Shown piece by piece: positions 14,243-21,429 of a DNA stretch of 45,331 nucleotides. The position numbers and the translations under genes are program-made. The stretch is from an uncultured Clostridia bacterium (lineage in GTDB: Bacteria > Bacillota > Clostridia > Christensenellales > Borkfalkiaceae): the NCBI GenBank assembly GCA_945949395.1, contig CAMFEK010000011.1, forward strand, positions 1 to 45,331, written 5' to 3'. The number at the start of each line of letters is the position of its first letter. Position 1 is the first letter of the stretch. Under the pieces are notes generated by a model. The model worked only from the letters and a program-made list of their open reading frames with translations. It ran no database searches and had not been told where the DNA came from.

Positions 14243-14911
14243 TCAATCGTTGAGATCCCAGTCGATGGGCGCAAGTCCGTTTGCCGTGAGATAGGCGTTG
14301 GTTTTGGAAAAATGTCGGCAACCGAAAAATCCGTTGTAAGCGGATAGGGGAGAGGGGTGCGCGCATTCGAGGATCAAATGCTTTCTTTTGTCGATGAGCG
14401 GCTTTTTGCTCCGAGCGTTCCCGCCCCACAAAATAAAGACGACGTGTTCCTTTTTTTCGCTGATGATCTGAATGACGCTGTCCGTAAACCAGCTCCAACC
14501 GCATTTCGAATGGGAATTTGCGAGGTGCTCCCGAACGGTGAGCGAGGTGTTTAAGAGCAACACGCCCTCCTTCGCCCATTTGGTCAGCGTGCCGTTTTTC
14601 GGCTTTTGCATGCCGATATCGTCGTGCAATTCTTTGAAAATATTCTCGAGGGAAGGCGGATTTTTCACGCCCTCCTTCACGGAAAAGCAAAGCCCGTGCG
14701 CCTGTCCGGGTTCGTGGTAAGGGTCCTGACCGAGGAGAACGACGCGGCAAGAGGCAAAGGACGTATAGCGGAAACAGTTATAAAGGTCGTACATATCGGG
14801 ATAAACGGTGTGTTCCGCGTATTCCTTTTTCAAAAATTCCCGAATTTTTAAGTATCTCTCGTCCGAAAACAGCGGGGCGAGCACCTCGTCCCAGTCGCCT
14901 AAACGTACCAT
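14243..14911 (-). CDS. ung: Uracil-DNA glycosylase, family 1
   Basis: This 222-residue enzyme removes uracil from DNA. Family-1 motifs are complete: GQDPYHEPGQAHGLCFSV with the catalytic Asp and uracil-stacking residues (about residues 60-77), LLLNTSLTV (Ser/Pro loop region), and HPSPLSAYNGFFGCRHF with the catalytic His and the minor-groove Leu (about residues 186-202). The length is typical. It is the last gene of a four-gene operon and begins 2 bp after luxS. A DNA repair gene in a methionine-cycle operon has no evident functional reason beyond co-transcription. Confidence 0.96.
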   Translation of the reverse strand: MVRLGDWDEVLAPLFSDERYLKIREFLKKEYAEHTVYPDMYDLYNCFRYTSFASCRVVLLGQDPYHEPGQAHGLCFSVKEGVKNPPSLENIFKELHDDIGMQKPKNGTLTKWAKEGVLLLNTSLTVREHLANSHSKCGWSWFTDSVIQIISEKKEHVVFILWGGNARSKKPLIDKRKHLILECAHPSPLSAYNGFFGCRHFSKTNAYLTANGLAPIDWDLND

Positions 14912-14912
14912 G

Positions 14913-15341
14913 TTAAAGTTCTCCTAAAACGTCAAGGTAAGCCCTACATTCCTTTAAGGCTTCGGGCAAGTCGTGTTCCAGATAGTTTCCGCATTCCTTT
15001 CTGCCGTTGCCGGGGATCTCGGTAAAGGTCAAAGCAAGCGCGAAACTTTCCTTTAACAGGGAAAGCACCTGTTCATAGCTTAGATTCACCGTCAAGAGAT
15101 AAAAACCCGTGCGGCAACCCATGGGACCGAAGTAGATGACGTTATCCTTTTCGGCGGAGTTGCGGAGTACCGTCGCGAGCAGATGCTCCACGGTATGCAG
15201 CGCTTTGGGCGTGATAAAGTCGCCCGCGTTTGGTTTTTTGAATCGCAGATCGAAGGTGGTGATCCCGTGCATTTGCATACTCACGTGCAATCCGGGCTGT
15301 AAAAAATCGTGATCCTTGGAAAAAGAGGGAATTCGTTCCAT
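14913..15341 (-). CDS. luxS: S-ribosylhomocysteine lyase
   Basis: This 142-residue metalloenzyme cleaves S-ribosylhomocysteine into homocysteine and DPD, the precursor of autoinducer-2. The HTVEHLL motif carries the two metal His residues and the catalytic Glu; GPMGCRTGFYL carries the catalytic Cys; the third metal His is in YLEHDLPEA. It is slightly shorter than the usual 150-170 residues, with all active-site residues kept. It follows mtnN by 9 bp, and the two enzymes catalyse consecutive steps, so this pair forms the complete Pfs-LuxS detoxification route. Confidence 0.96.
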   Translation of the reverse strand: MERIPSFSKDHDFLQPGLHVSMQMHGITTFDLRFKKPNAGDFITPKALHTVEHLLATVLRNSAEKDNVIYFGPMGCRTGFYLLTVNLSYEQVLSLLKESFALALTFTEIPGNGRKECGNYLEHDLPEALKECRAYLDVLGEL

Positions 15342-15350
15342 ATTGCCTCC

Positions 15351-16007
15351 TTATAACGAACGGATAATTTCGGGCAGATAGCCTTTCAGGTGGGAAAGAG
15401 CCGTATTCATGTTGGCGCGGTATTGCTCGAACGAGCTGTTGCTGCCGTATTTGTCGGAGATCGCCTTGACCTCCGTCACGGGCACGCCCGCGTGCATACA
15501 AGTCCTTGCGATGGCTGCGCCCTCCATATCGCGGATATCCGCTTTCATGTAATGTTCGATCAGATCGTGATCGGCGGGACTGTCGTTGAACCGATCTCCC
15601 GTGGCGAGAACGCGTCGGGGCAGATCGACGGAAGGGAGGAAGAGGGGGAGCCTATTGTCCGTAAGCTCGTCCGGCGTTCCGATTTTGGTGTGATTGAGCT
15701 CGGAAAGGTCGAAATCGTATTCCACCGCGTGGGAAATGAGGTAAACCTTTGTGGTTTCCGTCGTCTCCGAGATGCCGCCCGCCACGCCGAAATTGATGAT
15801 TTTATCCGCGTGGAAGAGATCGATGAGCATCTGCGCGCCGATCGCCGCATTCACCTTGCCCACGCCGCATACGATAAGAACGATCTCGGTTTCATCGAGA
15901 GACCCGATATAGACTAACTTGTTGCAGATCGTCCTTTCTTCCCGAACCGTCATCAAATCCTTCAAAATGTTTGCTTCGCTCGTCATTGCAATCACTGCGC
16001 CTATCAT
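15351..16007 (-). CDS. mtnN: 5'-Methylthioadenosine/S-adenosylhomocysteine nucleosidase
   Basis: This 218-residue enzyme (also called Pfs) hydrolyses S-adenosylhomocysteine and methylthioadenosine to adenine and the ribosyl thioether. Seen in sequence: the N-terminal IGAVIAMTSEANIL with the conserved Glu, FGVAGGIS (phosphate-loop-like), DMEGAAIA with the ribose-binding Met-Glu, and AISDKYG with the catalytic Asp. It lies just downstream of the PPTase gene (9 bp) and upstream of luxS. Its product, S-ribosylhomocysteine, is the LuxS substrate. Confidence 0.95.
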   Translation of the reverse strand: MIGAVIAMTSEANILKDLMTVREERTICNKLVYIGSLDETEIVLIVCGVGKVNAAIGAQMLIDLFHADKIINFGVAGGISETTETTKVYLISHAVEYDFDLSELNHTKIGTPDELTDNRLPLFLPSVDLPRRVLATGDRFNDSPADHDLIEHYMKADIRDMEGAAIARTCMHAGVPVTEVKAISDKYGSNSSFEQYRANMNTALSHLKGYLPEIIRSL

Positions 16008-16016
16008 AACCGTGTG

Positions 16017-16469
16017 TCACTCCTTGTCCAAATTTATCGTTTGTATCTGCGCGTCCTTGCAGGAGACGCAGACTAAAAAATCGTCTATTTCCAAAAAAAT
16101 CGGTTGGTCGACGGCAGAGTCGTTCTCATATAGGACGCCATCGCAAAAGGATAACGCCTTGTACCGTTTGAAAATGCTGTCGCCTATTCTCTTGACAAAG
16201 GCTTCTTTCGCGACAAACGCCGTGAGCGCGTCCCTTTGTAAACGGGCGAGAGGCTCGGCGTCGAGTCCGATCTCGCTGCTTGCTACGGCGAGGGCGGAAA
16301 AGCCCTTCGTGTTCGTCGCGTTAAAAAAGAGGGGATTGCCCGTTAAGTAGGGCTTTCCGCACCCGTTTTTTTGAATCTCGGACGGCGAATACCCGTATTT
16401 TTCAAGAAGTATCCTTTGAAAGAGAACTTGACTTTTCACTTCCTCTTTCGTATAATAGAGAAAAACCAT
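16017..16469 (-). CDS. 4'-Phosphopantetheinyl transferase (Sfp-like)
   Basis: This 150-residue protein moves phosphopantetheine from CoA to a carrier protein. The family core is readable: FNATNTKG in place of FNxSH(S/T), IGLDAEPL with two acidic magnesium ligands (about residues 72-79), and AFVAKEAFVKRIGD, the usual WxxKEA(Y/F)xK motif (about residues 88-101). It is shorter than Sfp (about 220 residues). The histidine of the first motif is replaced, so substrate range may differ. The ATG at 16469 is where a consensus promoter should start transcription, so the mRNA appears leaderless. It heads the mtnN-luxS-ung operon. No PKS or NRPS gene is in this window. Confidence 0.8.
   Translation of the reverse strand: MVFLYYTKEEVKSQVLFQRILLEKYGYSPSEIQKNGCGKPYLTGNPLFFNATNTKGFSALAVASSEIGLDAEPLARLQRDALTAFVAKEAFVKRIGDSIFKRYKALSFCDGVLYENDSAVDQPIFLEIDDFLVCVSCKDAQIQTINLDKE
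16428..16456 (+). promoter_or_regulatory. Promoter of the C_GCAxxG_C_C gene
   Basis: TTGACT, 17 bases, TATAAT, located inside the PPTase coding sequence. The expected start is near 16463. It faces the minus promoter at 16476-16504, and the two polymerase footprints must overlap. Confidence 0.75.
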
Positions 16470-16475
16470 GGTATT

Positions 16476-16504
16476 ATTATACCAAAGGGGAAGAAATATG
16501 TCAA
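16476..16504 (-). promoter_or_regulatory. Perfect sigma-A promoter of the PPTase operon
   Basis: Minus strand: TTGACA (16499-16504), 17 bases, TATAAT (16476-16481). The expected transcription start is near 16469, which is the A of the PPTase ATG. The -35 box overlaps the start codon of the divergent gene. Confidence 0.8.
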
Positions 16505-16956
16505 GAGCAGATAGGGCGGAAGAGCTTTTCCGCAAGGGATATAATTGTTCGCAGGCGGTTCTTTTATCCTTTTCCGAACTCCTCGGCGTCGATTTCGATA
16601 CGCTCGCCAAGGCGTCCGTTTGCTATGGCGGCGGCACGGGGAGAATGCGGCTCACCTGCGGCAGCGTGAACGCCATGTTCATGGCGCTCGGACTTTTGTA
16701 TTCTACTTCGGACGGATCGCCGAGCAATAAAAACGAAATGTACGCCCGCGTGCAGGAGGTGGCAAAGCGCTTTCGGGAAAAGAACGGCAGTATCAATTGC
16801 GGCGAATTGCTGACGGGAAAAGGGCTCAAGGCGGAAACCTCGCCGACTTCCGAGGTTCGCACGGAGGGGTATTACAAAAAGCGCCCCTGTATCGGTTGTA
16901 TTCGGGACGCCGTGGGAATTTTAGAGGAATATCTCGCGGAAAATCCGATCGCGTAA
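16498..16956 (+). CDS. C_GCAxxG_C_C family protein
   Basis: This 152-residue redox-type protein is named after its cysteine pattern. Visible Cys sites are in GYNCSQAVL, VCYGGG, RLTCGSVNAM, INCGELL and PCIGCIRDA. The Gly-rich GGGTGRMRLTCG segment replaces the usual GGG...CGA core. Members are often found in anaerobes near reductases or transporters. Their chemistry is not established, but disulfide or metal binding is likely. The ATG at 16498 follows AAAGGGGAAG. A longer frame from 16468 has no ribosome site and is rejected. It is divergent from the PPTase gene, with overlapping promoters. Confidence 0.85.
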   Translation: MSRADRAEELFRKGYNCSQAVLLSFSELLGVDFDTLAKASVCYGGGTGRMRLTCGSVNAMFMALGLLYSTSDGSPSNKNEMYARVQEVAKRFREKNGSINCGELLTGKGLKAETSPTSEVRTEGYYKKRPCIGCIRDAVGILEEYLAENPIA

Positions 16957-16992
16957 AAAATCCCTCGGTCAGCTGACCGAGGGAAAGTTTTT
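16955..16992. terminator. Bidirectional terminator
   Basis: A perfect palindrome (TCCCTCGGTCAG / CTGACCGAGGGA, 16961-16984) is flanked by an A run on the left and a T run on the right, so it ends both the C_GCAxxG_C_C gene and the zinc-ribbon gene. Confidence 0.92.
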
Positions 16993-17457
16993 TTAGCTAT
17001 AAAGTCCGGGCATGTTTTCGATATTTTCGAAAATCACCTGCAGGAAGGCCACCAGGAAGGTGAAGCAGAGGAAAAACTCCACGAGCATCATGACGGACGC
17101 AAATACGATGGCGAGAATGCCGAGCGTTTTTGCCGATTTGTTGTCGGCGTGAATGGATTTCACCAACCCGACGATGCCGAGGATAAGCCCCACGATCGGG
17201 GACAAAAAGGCGAAAACGATGCCGAGGATGCCGAGTACCTGCTCCGCCGAGGTGCTCTTGGCGGGAACGTAGGGTTCGGCTTGCTTCATTTCGGAAACGG
17301 GCTTTCCGCAGTTGGTGCAGTACAGGGCGCCGTCCGCTAAGGGCGTGCCGCAGAATACGCAGGCTTTGATTTCCTCATTCTTTTCCGTCTTGGTGCCGCA
17401 GAAGGGGCAGTAGGTCAATTTGTCGTCGATTTCATAACCGCACTGTTTACATTTCAT
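16993..17457 (-). CDS. Double zinc-ribbon membrane protein
   Basis: This 154-residue protein has two N-terminal zinc ribbons: CKQCGYEIDDKLTYCPFCG (Cys at about residues 3, 6, 16, 19) and ACVFCGTPLADGALYCTNCG (Cys at about 33, 36, 47, 50). A Pro/Ser linker and two or three membrane segments follow (about residues 75-98, 110-133 and possibly more), ending in a short polar tail. The arrangement is common in Bacillota (zinc ribbon plus DUF4190-like membrane part), without a known function. It lies 13 bp downstream of ychF and is probably co-transcribed. It ends in a strong bidirectional terminator. Confidence 0.85.
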   Translation of the reverse strand: MKCKQCGYEIDDKLTYCPFCGTKTEKNEEIKACVFCGTPLADGALYCTNCGKPVSEMKQAEPYVPAKSTSAEQVLGILGIVFAFLSPIVGLILGIVGLVKSIHADNKSAKTLGILAIVFASVMMLVEFFLCFTFLVAFLQVIFENIENMPGLYS

Positions 17458-17470
17458 AAAGATACCTCCC

Positions 17471-18598
17471 TTATTTTGAAGACTTGGAGACGTTGAAATA
17501 AAATTCTATCACGTCGCCGTCTTTCACAACGTATTCTTTTCCTTCGGAGCGGAGTTTGCCCGCTTCCTTTACGGCGGCTTCGCTGCCGTATTGCATCAAG
17601 GTTTCGTAATCCACCACGTCGGCGCGGATAAATCCCTTTTCAAAGTCGGAGTGGATCTTGCCCGCCGCCTGCGGCGCTTTGGTTCCCTTGACGATCGTCC
17701 ACGCTCTCGTCTCCTTTTCGCCGCCCGTGAGGTAGCTGATGAGCCCCAAAAGGGCGTAGGATTTTTTGATGAGGCGGTTTAAGCCGCTTTCGGGAATGCC
17801 GAGTTCTTCCAAAAACATTGCCTGTTCGTCGGGCTCCATCTGGGAAAGATCCTCTTCGATCTTGGCGGAGATGACGAGCACCTCGTTGCCTTCCTTTTTC
17901 GCAAATTCCTTTACGAGTTTTACGTAAGGCACCTCTTCGCCGTCGGCAATATCGCTTTCGGCGATGTTGGCGGCGTATAATACGGGCTTTGTCGTGAGCA
18001 GGAAGAGGTTGTAGAGGAACCCTTCTTCCCCTTTTTGCACTTCGAACGTTCTGGCGGGCTGTTCCGCTTCGAGGTGTTGATACAGCCTCTCGAGCATGGC
18101 GGACTCCGCCTGCGCTTCCTTGTCGCCGCCGTTGGCGTTCCGCTTGATGCGGTTTTGTCTGTTCGTGACCGTTTCCATATCGGCAAGGATAAGCTCCAAA
18201 TTGATGGTGGTGATATCCTCGATCGGATCGATGGCGTCCACGATCTTGTTGGCTTCCACTTCGTGAACGATGTTGGCGTCCTCGAAGCAGCGCACGACGT
18301 GAACGATCGCGTCGCATTCGCGGATGTGGGAGAGGAATTTATTGCCCAAGCCCTCCCCGCGGGAGGCGCCCTTTACCAAACCGGCAATGTCTACGAATTC
18401 CACGACGGCGGGCGTCACCTTTTTGGCGTGATACATTTCGGCGAGCTTATCGAGCCGTTCGTCGGGAACGGCGACGACGCCCACGTTGGGCTCTATGGTG
18501 CAGAAGGGATAGTTTGCGGCTTCCGCGCCCGCGTGCGTAATGGCGTTAAAGAGAGTCGACTTGCCTACGTTGGGAAGTCCTACGACACCTAATTTCAT
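17471..18598 (-). CDS. ychF: Redox-regulated ATPase/GTPase YchF (OLA1 family)
   Basis: This 375-residue cytoplasmic P-loop protein binds ribosomes and hydrolyses ATP. N-terminal motifs are G1 GLPNVGKST (about residues 7-15), G3 [10 protein letters not shown] and a degenerate NxxE-type G4. A coiled-coil region (about residues 130-210) and a C-terminal TGS domain with [14 protein letters not shown] and [10 protein letters not shown] follow. The start at 18598 (MKLGVVG) has GGAAG before it; the frame extends upstream but into the promoter. It is divergent from argS, with separate promoters in the 133-bp gap. Confidence 0.95.
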   Translation of the reverse strand: MKLGVVGLPNVGKSTLFNAITHAGAEAANYPFCTIEPNVGVVAVPDERLDKLAEMYHAKKVTPAVVEFVDIAGLVKGASRGEGLGNKFLSHIRECDAIVHVVRCFEDANIVHEVEANKIVDAIDPIEDITTINLELILADMETVTNRQNRIKRNANGGDKEAQAESAMLERLYQHLEAEQPARTFEVQKGEEGFLYNLFLLTTKPVLYAANIAESDIADGEEVPYVKLVKEFAKKEGNEVLVISAKIEEDLSQMEPDEQAMFLEELGIPESGLNRLIKKSYALLGLISYLTGGEKETRAWTIVKGTKAPQAAGKIHSDFEKGFIRADVVDYETLMQYGSEAAVKEAGKLRSEGKEYVVKDGDVIEFYFNVSKSSK

Positions 18599-18634
18599 TC
18601 TTCCTATATTCCTTATAGATATATTTTCCCTATA

Positions 18635-18663
18635 ATTATAGTATAAAATCAAAAATTAAGCAA
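18635..18663 (-). promoter_or_regulatory. ychF promoter
   Basis: Minus strand: TTGCTT (18658-18663), 17 bases, TATAAT (18635-18640). Confidence 0.65.
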
Positions 18664-18671
18664 TCGAATGC

Positions 18672-18700
18672 TTGAAGATTTTTTTCAAATATGATAAAAT
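18672..18700 (+). promoter_or_regulatory. argS promoter
   Basis: TTGAAG, 17 bases, TAAAAT, with start near 18707 and the ATG at 18732. Confidence 0.6.
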
Positions 18701-18731
18701 TACGGGGAAAATCATTCAAAAGGGTCATATT

Positions 18732-20411
18732 ATGGATTACAAGCAATATATTTCGGAAAAACTCACCGTCGAAGGATTCTCGTCTGAGCAACTCTACGAC
18801 CTCATCGCGCTCCCGCCCAACACGGAAATGGGGGACTATGCGCTTCCCTGTTTCCGATTCGCCAAGACGATGCGCAAGTCTCCCGTCGCTATTGCGGAAT
18901 CGTTGCAGAGGACGTATCCCGTGGACGAGATCATCTCTTGCGTCTCCGCGGTGAACGGATATCTCAATTTTTCCGTGAACAAGGGCGCGATGGCGGACGC
19001 CACGCTGAAAAAGATTTTATCCGAGGGAGATTCCTTCGGTTCTTCGCAAGAGGGAAAGGGTAAGACGATCTGTATCGACTATTCTTCCGTCAATATCGCC
19101 AAGCCCTTCCATATCGGGCATCTCTCCACCACCGTTCTCGGCGGATCTCTTTACAAGATTTATAAGTTCCTCGGCTACAACGTGGTGGGCATCAATCACC
19201 TCGGCGATTACGGCACCCAGTTCGGCAAACTCATCTGCGCCTACAAGCACTGGGGCAACCGCGAAGAGGTGGAAAAGGGTGGTATACACGCCATCAACGA
19301 TCTGTACGTCCGTTTCAACAACGAGGCGACGGAGGAGATGGAAAGCGAGGCGCGGGAGTATTTCCGCCTCATCGAGAGCGGCGATAAAGAAGCCAACGAA
19401 ATTTTCGAGTGGTTCAAATCCCTCACCATGGCTTACGTGCAAAAGATTTATAAGAAACTGCACATCACCTTCGATTCCTATGCGGGCGAACGTTTCTATA
19501 CGGACAAGATGCAGCCCGTCATCGACGAGTTGGAAGAAAAGGGACTCTTAAAGGAGAGCGAAGGGGCGAAGATCGTCGATCTCGAACCGTACGGCATGGC
19601 GCCCTGCCTCATTCTCCGTTCGGACGGCGCGTCGCTTTACGCCACGCGCGATCTCGCCGCGGCGATCTACCGCAAGAATACCTACGATTTCGATAAATGT
19701 CTGTACGTCGTGGCTTACCAGCAGAATCTCCACTTCAAGCAGTTTTTCAAGGTGTTGGAACTCATGGGCAAGCCTTGGGCAAAGGATCTCGTTCACGTGG
19801 CGTACGGCATGGTGTCTTTGGAGGACGGGGCGATGTCCACGAGAAAAGGCAAGGTCGTATGGCTCGAGGACGTGATCAACCGTTGCGTGGAAAAAGCGTA
19901 TACCGTCATCAACGAAAAGAATCCCGACCTTGAAAACAAGCAGCAAGTTGCGGAAACGGTCGGCGTGGGCGCCGCGATTTTCGGTGCGCTCTACAATAAC
20001 AAAATCAAGGATATCACCTTCTCCTACGACAAGGTGTTGAACTTTGAAGGGGAAACCAGCGTATACGTGCAATACACGGCGGCAAGGGCAAATTCCGTCC
20101 TTACGAAGGCGGGCGCGTGCGGCGATTATTGCGTGAAGGAGGTGAACGCGGCGGAATTCGAGCTGATCAAGGCGCTCGCGTCCTTCCCCGATACCGTAAA
20201 GGAGGCGGCGGAAAAATACGAACCCTGCCTCATCTCCCGTCTCTGCGTGGACATCTCGCAAAAGTTCAACAAATTCTATTTCGATTGCAAAATTTTGTCG
20301 GCGGAGGACGAGAACACGAAGAATTTCCGCCTTGCGATCACCAAGGCGACCCTGCAGGTGTTAAGAAGCGCCTTTGCGCTCCTCGGTATCGGCATTCCCG
20401 AAAAAATGTAA
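18732..20411 (+). CDS. argS: Arginyl-tRNA synthetase
   Basis: This 559-residue class I synthetase charges tRNA-Arg. The N-terminal Arg-S domain (about residues 1-90) is followed by the catalytic Rossmann fold with the HIGH motif in KPFHIGHLSTT (about residues 123-133). A KMSKS-like GAMSTRKGKVV follows (about residues 370-380), then an all-helical anticodon-binding DALR domain ending with ALLGIGIPEKM. The family length is normal. The ATG at 18732 matches the usual N-terminus; the frame upstream from a TTG starts inside the promoter and is rejected. No terminator is visible; an IS-like repeat lies right after the stop. Confidence 0.96.
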   Translation: MDYKQYISEKLTVEGFSSEQLYDLIALPPNTEMGDYALPCFRFAKTMRKSPVAIAESLQRTYPVDEIISCVSAVNGYLNFSVNKGAMADATLKKILSEGDSFGSSQEGKGKTICIDYSSVNIAKPFHIGHLSTTVLGGSLYKIYKFLGYNVVGINHLGDYGTQFGKLICAYKHWGNREEVEKGGIHAINDLYVRFNNEATEEMESEAREYFRLIESGDKEANEIFEWFKSLTMAYVQKIYKKLHITFDSYAGERFYTDKMQPVIDELEEKGLLKESEGAKIVDLEPYGMAPCLILRSDGASLYATRDLAAAIYRKNTYDFDKCLYVVAYQQNLHFKQFFKVLELMGKPWAKDLVHVAYGMVSLEDGAMSTRKGKVVWLEDVINRCVEKAYTVINEKNPDLENKQQVAETVGVGAAIFGALYNNKIKDITFSYDKVLNFEGETSVYVQYTAARANSVLTKAGACGDYCVKEVNAAEFELIKALASFPDTVKEAAEKYEPCLISRLCVDISQKFNKFYFDCKILSAEDENTKNFRLAITKATLQVLRSAFALLGIGIPEKM

Positions 20412-20422
20412 AAGCATAAAAA

Positions 20423-20446
20423 GAAGTGAATCCAAAAAGTTGGACA
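20423..20446. repeat. IS-end-like 24-bp repeat, copy 2
   Basis: This is the reverse complement of 29-52 with one mismatch. Read on the plus strand it is GAAGTGAATCC then AAAAAGTTGGACA, the form of a left-hand IS3/IS150-type end. The element it would belong to should lie to the right, but the next gene is an MmcQ/YjbR protein and no transposase or right end follows. Confidence 0.45.
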
Positions 20447-20450
20447 ATCA

Positions 20451-21140
20451 TTGAAAAACTCGGCTTTGGTGAGCATAATATTGGAAGAATTATTCAAAAG
20501 AAAAACTGTTGATATCCCAAAAGCACTAACATTTGGCTTTATTCAAAAGAATAGCGAATACATTTATGAAACCGACATACTGGACGGCGCATTCCTTCTT
20601 CAAGTAATCATCGACACCGATGGCAACATAGATACGAAGCTGATTGAGAAAGCAACCGATGATGAGTATGTGCTTCACAAAACAAGCGCGACGGGTTCTT
20701 TTGTGGGAGAGGTTAGAAATGCGATTGAGGCTATTCTCATACAGGTAGCGAGTCATTGTTTTTACACGGAAGTTTTCAAGTCTACGCAGGCGAAAGATAT
20801 TATTGGCTACGTAAGGGAAAAATACGGGGACGAACTTGAATTTTTATGGAATAAGTTTCCCGATAACGCAATATGGCGGCGAAAGGATAACAAAAAGTGG
20901 TATGGTATTTTACTGACGATCAAGGCAAGTAAAATTGATTTGGTTAGAGATACGACGATTGAAATACTCGATCTTCGCATCAAACCCGAGGATATCGAAA
21001 CAACCGTCGATAACCAAAGGTTCTTCATGGGGTATCATATGAATAAAAAGCATTGGTACACATTGTTGCTTGACGGTTCCATACCGACCGAGGAAATCTG
21101 TCGGAGAATAGACGAAAGTTATCTATTGGCGAGAAAATAG
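20451..21140 (+). CDS. MmcQ/YjbR (YyaQ-like) family DNA-binding protein
   Basis: This is a 229-residue two-part protein. The C-terminal YjbR/CyaY-like domain is clear: KFPDNAIWRRKDNKKWYGILL (about residues 138-158), then YHMNKKHWYTLLLDGSIP and DESYLLARK, the family's typical ending. The N-terminal 120 residues, with LTFGFIQKN and TGSFVGEVRN, form the domain seen in longer clostridial members. Function is unknown; one solved relative has a DNA-binding-like fold. The start is unclear: TTG 20451 or GTG 20469, both with weak ribosome sites. The base composition is clearly more AT-rich than argS or helD around it. It lies 4 bp from an IS-like end, so recent gain is likely. Confidence 0.8.
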   Translation: MKNSALVSIILEELFKRKTVDIPKALTFGFIQKNSEYIYETDILDGAFLLQVIIDTDGNIDTKLIEKATDDEYVLHKTSATGSFVGEVRNAIEAILIQVASHCFYTEVFKSTQAKDIIGYVREKYGDELEFLWNKFPDNAIWRRKDNKKWYGILLTIKASKIDLVRDTTIEILDLRIKPEDIETTVDNQRFFMGYHMNKKHWYTLLLDGSIPTEEICRRIDESYLLARK

Positions 21141-21186
21141 TCGAATTTCAATGGATCGACTTTTGTATTTTGTGGCTGACAAATGG

Positions 21187-21210
21187 AACCGTATAGCGCG
21201 CTATGCGGTT
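21187..21210. repeat. 24-bp palindrome in intergenic region
   Basis: AACCGTATAGC / GCTATGCGGTT, an 11-bp stem with one T-G pair and two central bases. It could be an operator or RNA hairpin. No T tract follows. Confidence 0.6.
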
Positions 21211-21249
21211 CAAAGCAAAGTCGTGTGTTTGGCTAAGCAAAAAGTAAAA

Positions 21250-21277
21250 GGCTAACGAAACTTTTCGTTAGTCTTTT
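21250..21277 (+). terminator. Terminator of the MmcQ/YjbR gene
   Basis: GGCTAACGAA, loop ACTT, TTCGTTAGTC (ten pairs, one G-U), then TTTT. Confidence 0.75.
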
Positions 21278-21356
21278 GTATTGTGAAAGAATTCCTATGG
21301 GAGGCGCTCGTTTTCGGGATCGTTTTTTCCTTTGACAAAAAAATTCTTTTTTCCTA

Positions 21357-21385
21357 TTGACGAAAGGCGTTCTCTCGTGTATAAT
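21357..21385 (+). promoter_or_regulatory. helD promoter
   Basis: TTGACG, 17 bases, TATAAT. The ATG at 21430 follows CAGGAA. Confidence 0.75.
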
Positions 21386-21429
21386 AAACTGATTGCCTTT
21401 ACATTTTACGGGCAGGAACAGGAATCAGT

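Noticed and set aside
20412..21429. A complete insertion sequence after argS
   Set aside because: Only one end-like repeat is present; there is no transposase frame, right end or target duplication.
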